From Opitutia bacterium (lineage in GTDB: Bacteria; Verrucomicrobiota; Verrucomicrobiia; Opitutales; UBA953), in NCBI GenBank assembly GCA_947378905.1, contig CANCLV010000006.1, forward strand, positions 1 to 40,534: 40,534 nucleotides of DNA, given 5' to 3'. A program made the position numbers and the translations under genes. Below the pieces are notes generated by a model. The model was not told where the DNA came from, did not search any database, and saw only the letters and a list, made by a program, of their open reading frames with translations. Position 1 is the stretch's first letter, and every line of letters begins with the position of its first letter. This document shows, piece after piece, positions 22,688-30,338 of this stretch.

Positions 22688-23467
22688 TTATTTAATTTCT
22701 AAAATTTTTTCAGTGATGCTTTGGCGAATACTTCGATTCGTTATATCCATCATTAATCGTGGAGCTAATGTAGCGGCTTTGGTTAAAACCTTAGTTCCCA
22801 GAGGAAAACTCACCATTCTTTCGTAGTTTTTCTCGGTGATATCCTTAGCTTCAAAGACAAAATTAAAGTTGTTATTAACCACGGTTTCGGTGGGTCCATG
22901 ATCTCCTTCGACCATAACCACGATTTGGCCGACGCGCAGACGAAGATTATCTATTTTAAATGGTTTCTTGGGCTGGCTCTCGGTGGGCTCAGTCATCGAC
23001 GAGTCATTTGCTTTTTCTACCTGTGAAGATTTTAGACCCTTTAGAATATCCTGCGCATTATTGTCCTTCATATAATCACGTGAGCCGACTAAAACTATTT
23101 TTTCGATATCCAATTCTACATTTTTAAAATGACGACTTCCGCCCAAAATAAATGTCAGTGGATTTAATTCACATTTAATTGTTTTGATGGTGAGAAATTG
23201 CTTTTCCTTCCATCGTCCTGGGCTCGAGATTTTAACACCCTGTAAATCTAGATTTCCTAAAATTAAATTCGATTGGTTTACTTCACAAATAAATCCTGAG
23301 TCCGCTTTAGTCTTAAGTGCGGAATCTAAAATCTGTGGTGCGGTCCGACCCAAAACATAGAGACCAATTAAACTGGTTAAAAATACAAAGGCGGTGACTC
23401 CAAAAATGAGCGCTAGGACGCGACGGGAGATTATTCCCTTTCTAGACTGTATGATTTTGCTGAGCAT
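22688..23467 (-). CDS. Membrane-anchored AsmA-like protein upstream of grpE
   Basis: A 259-residue protein with a basic N-terminus, one membrane helix (about 17-39, VLALIFGVTAFVFLTSLIGLYVL) and a periplasmic beta-rich domain. The segment NLILGNLDLQGVKISSPGRW and KTIKCELNPLTFI, followed by KNVELDIEKIVLVGSRDYM and IDNLRLRVGQIVVM, are in the style of AsmA/TamB/DUF748 repeats that bridge inner and outer membranes. It is shorter than those proteins, so the relation is inference. One nt separates it from grpE, suggesting cotranscription with the chaperones. A direct repeat AATGCTCAG occurs twice around the start codon, 19 nt apart. Confidence 0.75.
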   Translation of the reverse strand: MLSKIIQSRKGIISRRVLALIFGVTAFVFLTSLIGLYVLGRTAPQILDSALKTKADSGFICEVNQSNLILGNLDLQGVKISSPGRWKEKQFLTIKTIKCELNPLTFILGGSRHFKNVELDIEKIVLVGSRDYMKDNNAQDILKGLKSSQVEKANDSSMTEPTESQPKKPFKIDNLRLRVGQIVVMVEGDHGPTETVVNNNFNFVFEAKDITEKNYERMVSFPLGTKVLTKAATLAPRLMMDITNRSIRQSITEKILEIK

Positions 23468-23550
23468 TTCTGTGTATTCTGAGCATTAGATGTGCCAGAT
23501 TTCTGTGGTCAATCGTGCTATTTCTTGGCCGTTTTCGTGGTTTTTACGCA

Positions 23551-23583
23551 ATAAAAAGACCCGCCCATGGGCACAGGCGGGTC
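23551..23583 (-). terminator. Intrinsic terminator of the 23610-24041 lipoprotein gene
   Basis: A strong hairpin with an 8-bp perfect stem (GACCCGCC pairs with GGCGGGTC, loop of 10 nt), followed on the minus strand by TTTTTAT. It lies 27 nt downstream of the lipoprotein stop and before the AsmA-like gene, so the downstream operon should have its own promoter in 23468-23550. Confidence 0.9.
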
Positions 23584-23609
23584 CTTCTGTCACCTTTTGT
23601 CCCTATGGA

Positions 23610-24041
23610 CTATTGGGCAGCAGGAGCTGCTGCAGGGGTGCAAAGTACTTCGTCGCCTACGATTAACTCAGGACGTTTAAGTTGGTTAGGAATAACATTC
23701 ACTACCACTTGAGTTTCATTGGTTGAAGCAACGTCGACTAATAAAACTTTATTATCTTTAATAATCTGTAGGTGAGCATGAACCGTTGGCTTTTCAGCCA
23801 TGGCCAACGCGATCAAACCACTGCCCTCGCGGATTTCTAAAATACGTGCTTTGGTCGTATCCTTAGGGGCCTCAAGATTAACGGCCGGTGCAGCGGAGGC
23901 ATTACCATTGGTTGAGTTCTCCCAGGAGAATTTTGCGTCAGCCGCAGCTGGTGCAGACGTTGCTACCACTGTTTCATCCGAAGGGGCTTCACATGCCGCC
24001 AAAAGGAAGGTGGAGATTAAGGCAATAATGGTGCGTTTCAT
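23610..24041 (-). CDS. Small putative lipoprotein
   Basis: A 143-residue exported protein. The signal peptide MKRTIIALISTFLLAAC ends in a lipobox with Cys17. A low-complexity Ala/Asn/Ser region (about 18-58) acts as a linker. A small beta domain (about 62-135, ARILEIREGSGLIALAMAEKPTVHAHLQIIKDNKVLLVDVASTNETQVVVNVI) follows, with a closing segment ELIVGDEVLC and an Ala/Pro tail. The beta domain could be a SH3-like or OB-like fold; I do not recognise the family. The gene stands alone, ends in a strong terminator and diverges from hisG. Confidence 0.8.
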   Translation of the reverse strand: MKRTIIALISTFLLAACEAPSDETVVATSAPAAADAKFSWENSTNGNASAAPAVNLEAPKDTTKARILEIREGSGLIALAMAEKPTVHAHLQIIKDNKVLLVDVASTNETQVVVNVIPNQLKRPELIVGDEVLCTPAAAPAAQ

Positions 24042-24136
24042 GGGGAAAATGTAGGGTTTAAAGTCATTTGTAGTTTTACCGAGTCAACCCCTTAATGCTT
24101 GCGACCGTGCGGTCCATCGACTTCCTAAATGCCCTA

Positions 24137-25021
24137 ATGAGTAAGGATTCCTTAAAATTAATGATAGGACTACCCAAAGGTAGCCTTGAGGAGGCCACCC
24201 TACAACTTTTTGGTCGGGCTGGCTTTCCTGTGTCTAAAAGCAGTCGCTCCTATCGCCCATCATTTGATGACAGCACTTTAGACGGCCGTTTTATCCGCGC
24301 CCAAGAAGTGGCGCGCTATGTTGAACATGGTTTCTTCGATTGTGGATTAACCGGACAAGACTGGGTCCAAGAAAATGCCGCCGATGTCGTTGAAGTCAGT
24401 GAATTGATCTACAGCCGTGCCTCGGCTCAAAAATCTCGCTGGGTTCTTTGTGTTCCAGAAGCTTCCACGATTAAAAAAGTTCAAGACCTCGAAGGTAAAA
24501 CGGTCGCCACCGAACTCGTTGAAACCACTCGTCGCTGGTTTAAGAAACAGGGTGTTAATTGCACCGTGGAATTCTCATGGGGCGCCACCGAAGTAAAAGT
24601 TCCTGAGTTAGCTGATGCGATTGTCGATATCACCGAAACTGGCTCCTCACTAATCGCTAATAAATTACGGATTGTTGATACGCTTCTTTCAACCACAACG
24701 GTGCTTATCGCCAATAAGAAGGCTTGGGCAGATCCTAGTAAACGCGCCAAAATTGAAACCATCGCGCTCATGCTCAAAGGCGCCCTAGCCGCGCAACACA
24801 TGGTTGGCTTAAAATTTAATTTACCACGCAAGGCACTCGATGCAGTTTCCGCTGCGCTACCTGCCTTAAGAAATCCTACGATCTCAACCCTCACTAATCC
24901 TGATTGGGTGGCCGTGGAAACGATTATTGATTCCAAGCAGGCCCGCGACTTTATCCCCACGCTTAAAGCTCAAGGTGCCGAAGGCATTGTGGAATATCCA
25001 ATTAATAAACTAGTTTATTAA
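24137..25021 (+). CDS. hisG: ATP phosphoribosyltransferase, long (regulatory-domain) form
   Basis: Catalyses the first step of histidine synthesis, joining ATP and PRPP. MIGLPKGSLEEATLQLF is the HisG N-terminus; DCGLTGQDWVQE, VATELVETTRRWF and VDITETGSSLIANKLRIVD (the PRPP-binding loop region) follow. A C-terminal domain of about 80 residues identifies the hexameric long form, which normally senses histidine. I take the ATG at 24137 (294 residues) because MSKDSLKLMIGLPKG fits the family; an in-frame ATG at 24095 would add 14 unusual residues. No other his gene is in the window. aguB follows after 7 nt. Confidence 0.93.
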   Translation: MSKDSLKLMIGLPKGSLEEATLQLFGRAGFPVSKSSRSYRPSFDDSTLDGRFIRAQEVARYVEHGFFDCGLTGQDWVQENAADVVEVSELIYSRASAQKSRWVLCVPEASTIKKVQDLEGKTVATELVETTRRWFKKQGVNCTVEFSWGATEVKVPELADAIVDITETGSSLIANKLRIVDTLLSTTTVLIANKKAWADPSKRAKIETIALMLKGALAAQHMVGLKFNLPRKALDAVSAALPALRNPTISTLTNPDWVAVETIIDSKQARDFIPTLKAQGAEGIVEYPINKLVY

Positions 25022-25028
25022 TCTATCC

Positions 25029-25898
25029 ATGGCCGACTCTGTCCGCATTGGACTCATCCAATTAACCGCTGAGGAAACTCCGGCGGACAATGTTCGTAAA
25101 ACAATTCCGCGTATCGAAGAAGCAGCTGCGAAGGGCGCCAAAATTATTGGTCTGCAAGAAATGTTCACGACCAAGTATTTTTGTATCCATCAAGATCCTA
25201 AAAATTTTAATCTCGCTGAACCTATTGAGACCGGGCCCTCGGTAAGCGCCCTCGCTGCGGTGGCTAAAAAATTAGGTGTCGTGATTATCGCCCCTTTATT
25301 TGAAGCTCGTGGTAGTGAAGTTTATCACAACACCGCCGCCGTGATTGACGCCGATGGATCCATCTTAGGAAAGTACCGCAAGATGCACATTCCTCAAGAC
25401 CCAGGCTTCGAAGAAAAATTTTATTTCACTCCCGGGGATTTAGGATTCCGTGCCTGGAAAACAGCTCACGGAAACATCGGAGTACTTATTTGTTGGGATC
25501 AATGGTATCCTGAAGCCGCCCGACTCACCGCCCTTAGCGGTGCTGATATCTTATTCTATCCTACCGCCATCGGTTGGTTACCCGAAGAAAAAACCAGTCT
25601 GGGGGCAGCCCAACACACCGCATGGGAAACCGTACAACGCGGACATGGTGTAGCTAATGGTTGTTATGTCGCCGCCACCAATCGAGTTGGCCAAGAAGGT
25701 AACACTCAATTCTGGGGACAGAGTTTTGTTTCTAATCCCTATGGAGAAATCATTGCGCGTGCTTCGGTAGATAAAGAAGAAGTTCTATTAGCCGATTGTG
25801 ATATGAAGAAACAGAAAGAGTTTAGAAGAATCTGGCCCTTCTTCCGTGATCGTAGAATCGACGCCTATACTGATTTAACACGTCGTCTTCGCGATTAA
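25029..25898 (+). CDS. aguB: N-carbamoylputrescine amidase
   Basis: A 289-residue nitrilase-superfamily enzyme that hydrolyses N-carbamoylputrescine to putrescine, CO2 and ammonia. The catalytic triad is visible as E44 (GLQEMF), K118 (GKYRKMHIP) and C155 (LICWDQWYPEAAR). Other AguB blocks are TKYFC, FYFTPGD, and YPTAIGWLPEEK with AAQHTAWETVQRGHG. It is followed 3 nt later by aguA, which makes the substrate, so together they form the agmatine-to-putrescine route. The start ATG is 7 nt after hisG. Confidence 0.94.
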   Translation: MADSVRIGLIQLTAEETPADNVRKTIPRIEEAAAKGAKIIGLQEMFTTKYFCIHQDPKNFNLAEPIETGPSVSALAAVAKKLGVVIIAPLFEARGSEVYHNTAAVIDADGSILGKYRKMHIPQDPGFEEKFYFTPGDLGFRAWKTAHGNIGVLICWDQWYPEAARLTALSGADILFYPTAIGWLPEEKTSLGAAQHTAWETVQRGHGVANGCYVAATNRVGQEGNTQFWGQSFVSNPYGEIIARASVDKEEVLLADCDMKKQKEFRRIWPFFRDRRIDAYTDLTRRLRD

Positions 25899-25901
25899 CG
25901 C

Positions 25902-26933
25902 ATGTTGCCTTCACCGCGAGAATTAGGGTTCCGCATGCCAGCGGAATGGGAAAAACAAAGTGCCACCTGGCTCTCTTGGCCCTCCAATGAGAAACTTTGG
26001 CCCGGACATTATCATCTCGTGCCAGCCAAGTTCGCAGAATTTGCAGCAGCGATTTCAAAATTTCAGCCCGTTAAAATCAATGCCGCAGGCAAACTACGAC
26101 AAGAAGCGGAGAAATTATTGAAGGAAGCGAAGGCGGACTTGTCGGTTATTGAATTGGTAGACATCGCAACAAACGACGTGTGGTGTCGCGATCATGGTCC
26201 TATTTTTATCAAAAACGATCAAACTGGTGAGCTTGCGATTACCGATTGGGAGTTTCACGGTTGGGGTGGAAAGTTTGAAGCATCACTCGACAACCAAGTG
26301 CCGAAGAAAATCGCGCAGCAGCTTGGTTTAAAATGTTTTAGTTTTTCGTTTGAATTAGAAGGTGGAGGGATTGAAGTCACAGGCGACGGACGACTCCTCA
26401 CCACTGAAGCGGTACAAAATAATCCTAATCGCGCCGAAGGCAGAAATGACGCCGAGTTTCACCAAGCAATTAAAGGTGGATTAAACATCGATGAAATTCT
26501 TTGGATTGGCGAAGGCTTAGACAATGATGATACTGATGGGCATATTGATAACCTTGCTCGCTTCATCAGTCCTCAGGCTATCATCGCAGTCACTGAACAA
26601 AATTCGAGTTCTCCCAATTTTCATCGCCTGGAAAAAAACCTAGAGCGTTTGAGACAAATGAAGACCAAGGCCGGACATAAATTTGATGTAATCCCCCTCC
26701 CCCTGCCAGAGCCTATTCGTTTAGCAGGTCGCGACCTTCCACCGAGCCACGCCAATTTTCTCATTGTTAACGATGGAGTGTTAGTGCCGTTGTACGGACA
26801 AAAATCAGACTCTCTAGCGATGGGCATCCTACAAGACTGCTTCCCTAAACATAAAGTCATAGGAATAGACTGCCGTGTTCTGTTAATTGAAGGCGGGGCA
26901 TTACACTGCTTAAGCCAACAGCAGCCAGCCTAG
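25902..26933 (+). CDS. aguA: Agmatine deiminase
   Basis: A 343-residue agmatine iminohydrolase (peptidyl-arginine-deiminase fold) that converts agmatine to N-carbamoylputrescine. Key regions are MPAEWEKQSATWLSWP, DVWCRDHGPIF, FELEGGGIEVTGDG, EGLDNDDTDGHIDNLARF (His and Asp of the active site) and the C-terminal GGALHCLSQQQP with nucleophile C336. The family usually ends GGGNIHCITQQ, so one Gly is replaced by Ala here. Arginine decarboxylase, which would supply agmatine, is not in the window. The TAG stop shares CTAG with the stop of the opposing small gene. Confidence 0.94.
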   Translation: MLPSPRELGFRMPAEWEKQSATWLSWPSNEKLWPGHYHLVPAKFAEFAAAISKFQPVKINAAGKLRQEAEKLLKEAKADLSVIELVDIATNDVWCRDHGPIFIKNDQTGELAITDWEFHGWGGKFEASLDNQVPKKIAQQLGLKCFSFSFELEGGGIEVTGDGRLLTTEAVQNNPNRAEGRNDAEFHQAIKGGLNIDEILWIGEGLDNDDTDGHIDNLARFISPQAIIAVTEQNSSSPNFHRLEKNLERLRQMKTKAGHKFDVIPLPLPEPIRLAGRDLPPSHANFLIVNDGVLVPLYGQKSDSLAMGILQDCFPKHKVIGIDCRVLLIEGGALHCLSQQQPA

Positions 26934-27079
26934 TTCTTCGGTTTTAGTTTATCGCCACACCCACAACCACCCGCACATTTTCCTGCGCGTTGGTTTTTAA
27001 ATTTTTTAACGGCACGATTGATTAGCCAGCCTAAAGCTGAGCCGACTAAAAAAGCTATAATGGTTAACTCTAAATTCAT
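26930..27079 (-). CDS. FeoB-associated Cys-rich membrane peptide
   Basis: A 49-residue peptide: MNLELTIIAFLVGSALGWLI is one membrane helix, then a basic stretch (NRAVKKFKNQRAGK) and CAGGCGCG. This matches the layout of the FeoB-associated Cys-rich protein family, which often follows feoB. Its ATG overlaps the feoB stop as ATGA, so it is probably translated by coupling and may bind Fe or an Fe-S cluster near the FeoB exit, which is inference. A longer in-frame extension (to 27298) lies inside feoB and is rejected. It converges on aguA with a 4-nt overlap. Confidence 0.85.
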   Translation of the reverse strand: MNLELTIIAFLVGSALGWLINRAVKKFKNQRAGKCAGGCGCGDKLKPKN

Positions 27080-29223
27080 GTGAGTCGAATAACGCATTGA
27101 TAAACAACCACAGCCATAACCCAGGCTAGGATTGTCATATAGAAAAAGGAGATGGTGGCCCACTTCCAACCACCGGTTTCTTGAGCGAGTGTGGCAATTG
27201 TCGGACCACACTGAGAACATAAAGCAAAGAAGACCATCAGTGCTAAAACCGCAGCGAGGGAGAATATGGGTGTCGATTTTCTTGGGCCCTCGGTCCACTT
27301 CGCATCCTGCATCGCCAAACGTAAATGTTGTGAATCAGCCTCAGCGCCTTTGCCAATAGAGTAAGTAACGCCGAGTGTTGAAACAATCACTTCACGCGCC
27401 GGAAAACTTGCCAGCACTCCAACCGTAATTTTCCAATCAAAACCACACGGATCAAAAACGGGTTGAATTGTTTTGCCGAAGCGGCCCATCCACGACTGCT
27501 CAATCATTGCAGCCTGTGTGCGGGCTTGGAGCTCTTGTGTGTTTAGCGTTGGTTCGGCTGTTTTTATTTTCTCAGCCATCTGGGCATCGCGAGGAAAATA
27601 GCAAAGTGCCCAAATAATAATGGTAATAGCAAAAATTACTGTTCCCGCTTTAGAAATAAATTCGGCGGCATTTTGCCACATCCGCCACAACACATCGCGA
27701 GGCTTGGGCATTTGATAGCGTGGTAATTCTAAAACGAACGGCTGAGGTTTAACTTTTAAAATAAATCGGGTTAAAACAAAAGCCGTCGGAATCGCAAAAA
27801 TTAATCCAACACAATGCATGCCAACCATCACGACCGATTCCCAGCCCGGACCGTAGAGTGGGCCGATAAATGCGGCACACATTAATGCATAAATAGGAAA
27901 GCGTGCTGAGCAGCTCATGAATGGAACCGCAAAGGCAGTAGCCAGGCGCGCCTTAGGGTCCTCGATGGTGCGCGTAGATAAAAGCCCTGGAATTGCACAA
28001 GCGTAGCCCGATAGCAATGGAACGAAACTTTTTCCATTAAGTCCGCACCAACTAAAAAGCCTATCCATAATAAATGCCGCACGTGCCATATACCCACTGT
28101 CTTCCAAAATTCCCACGAATAAGAATAATATCAATATTTGAGGTAAAAAAACCAAGAACGCACCCACGCCGGCAATAATTCCATCGGTAACTAAACTTTG
28201 TAACATGGGCGTGCTACTTAAAGTTGGAGCAATGATTGCTTTTAGAAAATCCACTCCACTCTGAATCCACTGCATGGGAAATTTTGCCAACCAGAATACT
28301 GAAGCAAACAGACCGAGCATAATCCCAATAAATAAAATAGGGCCCATGACGCGGTGTAATAACACTCTATCGAGGGCAGCCGCATTACCTTGTTTCCCGG
28401 CACCTCCACTCACAACACCCTCTAAAACTTTTCTAAGATGTGCATAGTGAATTAAAGGCTCAGCAGCTAATGGGTTAAACCCTGCAGCTCGCACCTGATC
28501 ACGTGCTTGGCGAATGACTGAGATACGCTGTGACTGTGACCATCCCAAGCGATCGCTCGTATGGGCATTAGAACTAAATAAAATTCTTTGGGCGTCGGCG
28601 TTGGAAGGCGCTATGCTGGTATCAGTCTGGATTGCCTGAACAATTGTATTGAGGGCAGACTCAACTTGGCTTGGCCAGGTCAAGCGTGTCATCTTTGTCT
28701 TCTTATTTAAGACCTCAGCAATGGCACGACGGACCGATGCGATACCTTCGCCTTTCCAAGCGGAAGTTAAAATCACTGGTACACCACCTAAACGTTGAGA
28801 CAAAAGATTTGTATCTATTTTTAACCCCTGCTCATGGGCAATGTCGGCTTGATTTAAAACCAAAGCCAACGGCAAATTTAGTTCTGCTAACTGCGATGCT
28901 AAAAATAAATTTCGGAGAAGATTAGTAGCATCCAAAACCACTACAATAGCATCGGGTTGTTGGCTTCCTTCAAGTGAGCCTAATAAAACATCGGTCACAA
29001 CTTGTTCATCGGGCGAGGCCGCAGCGAGTGAATACAATCCAGGCAAGTCGACTAACTCCACTTTTAGTCCATCACCACAGTCACATCGACCTGACTTTCG
29101 TGCGACCGTGACACCTGGATAATTTCCAACTTTCTGACGAAGCCCAGTCAGTGCATTGAATAAAGTAGACTTGCCCGTGTTTGGGTTTCCAACCAGAGCG
29201 ACGGTAATTTCTTTGGCGCTCAT
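27076..29223 (-). CDS. feoB: Ferrous iron transport GTPase/permease FeoB
   Basis: A 715-residue FeoB importing Fe2+ across the inner membrane. The N-terminal G domain has G1 GNPNTGKST (about 12-20), the switch region GNYPGVTV, G3 DLPGLYSL and G4-type NQAD. The membrane part has two Gate motifs, SGYACAIPGLLSTRTIEDPKARLATAFAVPFMSCSARFPIY and FPAREVIVSTLGVTYS, with Cys-Ser-Ala-Arg-x-Pro typical of FeoB. It overlaps feoA by 4 nt upstream and the Cys-rich gene downstream, giving a feoA-feoB-peptide operon. A Fur-box-like palindrome precedes feoA. Confidence 0.96.
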   Translation of the reverse strand: MSAKEITVALVGNPNTGKSTLFNALTGLRQKVGNYPGVTVARKSGRCDCGDGLKVELVDLPGLYSLAAASPDEQVVTDVLLGSLEGSQQPDAIVVVLDATNLLRNLFLASQLAELNLPLALVLNQADIAHEQGLKIDTNLLSQRLGGVPVILTSAWKGEGIASVRRAIAEVLNKKTKMTRLTWPSQVESALNTIVQAIQTDTSIAPSNADAQRILFSSNAHTSDRLGWSQSQRISVIRQARDQVRAAGFNPLAAEPLIHYAHLRKVLEGVVSGGAGKQGNAAALDRVLLHRVMGPILFIGIMLGLFASVFWLAKFPMQWIQSGVDFLKAIIAPTLSSTPMLQSLVTDGIIAGVGAFLVFLPQILILFLFVGILEDSGYMARAAFIMDRLFSWCGLNGKSFVPLLSGYACAIPGLLSTRTIEDPKARLATAFAVPFMSCSARFPIYALMCAAFIGPLYGPGWESVVMVGMHCVGLIFAIPTAFVLTRFILKVKPQPFVLELPRYQMPKPRDVLWRMWQNAAEFISKAGTVIFAITIIIWALCYFPRDAQMAEKIKTAEPTLNTQELQARTQAAMIEQSWMGRFGKTIQPVFDPCGFDWKITVGVLASFPAREVIVSTLGVTYSIGKGAEADSQHLRLAMQDAKWTEGPRKSTPIFSLAAVLALMVFFALCSQCGPTIATLAQETGGWKWATISFFYMTILAWVMAVVVYQCVIRLT

Positions 29224-29483
29224 GAGTTATTCTTAGGTCGTTGCACGGGGCAGTCGGCTGCAACATCGACAATGAGACTTTCAGCTTCAGCCAATCTCAA
29301 ACTCACCACTTGGCCTCCAAACTCTATAGCCAATGGATCACCCAAGGGAGCTCGACGAACCAACTTAAGTGCCATACCTGGAAGTAGTCCCAATGCCATC
29401 AATCGCTGATCCACTGCCCTATCTGGGTTGAGTGATACCAACTTGCCGAATTGGCCGGGTAATAATTGAGAAAGTGGAGTCAC
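29220..29483 (-). CDS. feoA: FeoA-type ferrous transport accessory protein
   Basis: An 87-residue FeoA with an SH3-like fold. The block PGQFGKLVSL, then VDQRLMALGLLPGMALKLVRRAPLGDPLAIEFGGQVVSLRLAEAESLIV, is the family signature. FeoA binds FeoB and supports iron uptake. The start is a GTG at 29483, with no Shine-Dalgarno motif and only 5 nt between it and a 17-bp palindrome. It overlaps feoB by ATGA. The closing region CPVQRPKN has one Cys. Confidence 0.92.
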   Translation of the reverse strand: MTPLSQLLPGQFGKLVSLNPDRAVDQRLMALGLLPGMALKLVRRAPLGDPLAIEFGGQVVSLRLAEAESLIVDVAADCPVQRPKNNS

Positions 29484-29488
29484 GCTAA

Positions 29489-29505
29489 TTGAGACTGAGT
29501 CTCAA
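29489..29505 (-). promoter_or_regulatory. Fur-box-like operator before feoA
   Basis: A perfect palindrome, TTGAGACTGAGTCTCAA (8+1+8), 5 nt upstream of the feoA GTG. Its arms match the TGAGA/TCTCA type of Fur site known from several proteobacteria. It overlaps the expected transcription start of the -35/-10 pair at 29507-29534. A Fur-family repressor is the likely binder, but a DtxR-like regulator is possible. Confidence 0.6.
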
Positions 29506-29551
29506 AAAGGTAAACTTTAGGGGATTTTTGTCAATCTCCACCTAGTTTACC
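29504..29551 (-). terminator. Long-loop terminator of the exonuclease III operon
   Basis: On the minus strand, GGTAAACT (29544-29551) and AGTTTACC (29509-29516) are perfect 8-nt arms, extendable by AGG/CCT around a bulge, followed by five Ts (29504-29508). The loop is long and can itself fold. It lies 20 nt after the exonuclease III stop and overlaps the feoA promoter. Confidence 0.55.
29507..29534 (-). promoter_or_regulatory. Promoter candidate for feoA-feoB
   Basis: TTGACA (29529-29534, minus strand), 16-nt spacer, TACCTT (29507-29512). The predicted start falls inside the Fur-box-like palindrome, which would give repression by iron. The -10 is a weak match; it also forms part of the downstream arm of the terminator hairpin. 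Confidence 0.5.
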
Positions 29552-29570
29552 CCTTAAAATCGAGTGATTT

Positions 29571-30338
29571 TTAGAGGTCTGCGTCGCATTTAACTGAGAC
29601 TGGGCAGTGATCCGAACCCAAAACCTGTGCATGAATTTCTGGCTTACTCCACTCTAGGTTCCCTGAGGCCAGACAGTAATCCAGGCGCCAACCAATATTT
29701 CTCTCACGGATACCCGGGCGATAGCTCCACCAGCTGTAAGCTTTTTCTTTAGAGGGGTTAGCTGCCCTAAATGTATCTACCATCCCCTGTTCGGTGAGGA
29801 GTTTTGAAAATGAATTCCGCTCTTCGTCGGTGAATCCAGCATTACGACGATTTTGCGATGGGTTAGCCAAATCAATTTCCGCATGAGCTACATTAAGATC
29901 ACCACAAACAATAACGGGTTTTTTCTTACCCAATTTTTCTAAATATTTTTGGAAGTCATCATCCCACATTAATCGGTAATCGAGACGCTCTAAATCGCGC
30001 TGCGAGTTTGGAACATAGGCACTGATCACATAACAACTTTTAAATTCGGCTGTTATTACCCGACCCTCACGCGGATGATTACCCGGGAAGTCATTAGTTA
30101 CAGTAAGAGGATTTGTTTTCGCTAAAATAGCCGTGCCGGAATAACCTTTCTTTTCCGCCTCGTGCCAAAATTGGTAGGGAAAATCGAGTCCTAAAGTTTT
30201 TGCGATGGCGGCTTCGCATTTTGTTTCCTGTAAACACAAAACATCGGGTGCGTGCTGATGAATAAAGTCGGTGAGACCTTTACCGTGAGCTGATCTCACC
30301 CCGTTAACATTCCAGGAATAAATTTTTACGGAACTCAC
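29571..30338 (-). CDS. xthA: Exodeoxyribonuclease III / AP endonuclease
   Basis: A 255-residue enzyme of the exonuclease III family acting at abasic sites in base-excision repair. Motifs are SWNVNGVRSAHGKGL (with Asn12), LCLQETKCE (metal-binding Glu38), VISAYVPNSQ, CGDLNVAH (catalytic Asp and Asn) and LGSDHCPVS (Asp-His). This is the ExoA/XthA pattern and a normal length. The start overlaps the stop of the upstream anchored protein by ATGA, so it is the last gene of the guaB unit. Confidence 0.95.
   Translation of the reverse strand: MSSVKIYSWNVNGVRSAHGKGLTDFIHQHAPDVLCLQETKCEAAIAKTLGLDFPYQFWHEAEKKGYSGTAILAKTNPLTVTNDFPGNHPREGRVITAEFKSCYVISAYVPNSQRDLERLDYRLMWDDDFQKYLEKLGKKKPVIVCGDLNVAHAEIDLANPSQNRRNAGFTDEERNSFSKLLTEQGMVDTFRAANPSKEKAYSWWSYRPGIRERNIGWRLDYCLASGNLEWSKPEIHAQVLGSDHCPVSVKCDADL

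Noticed and set aside
23468..23550. CIRCE (HrcA) operator upstream of the grpE-dnaJ operon
   Set aside because: No TTAGCACTC-N9-GAGTGCTAA-type inverted repeat is present; only a short direct repeat is seen.
27080..27298. Upstream part of the long frame ending at 26930
   Set aside because: It lies inside the conserved C-terminal region of feoB in another frame and has no recognisable protein character; the membrane helix starts at 27079.
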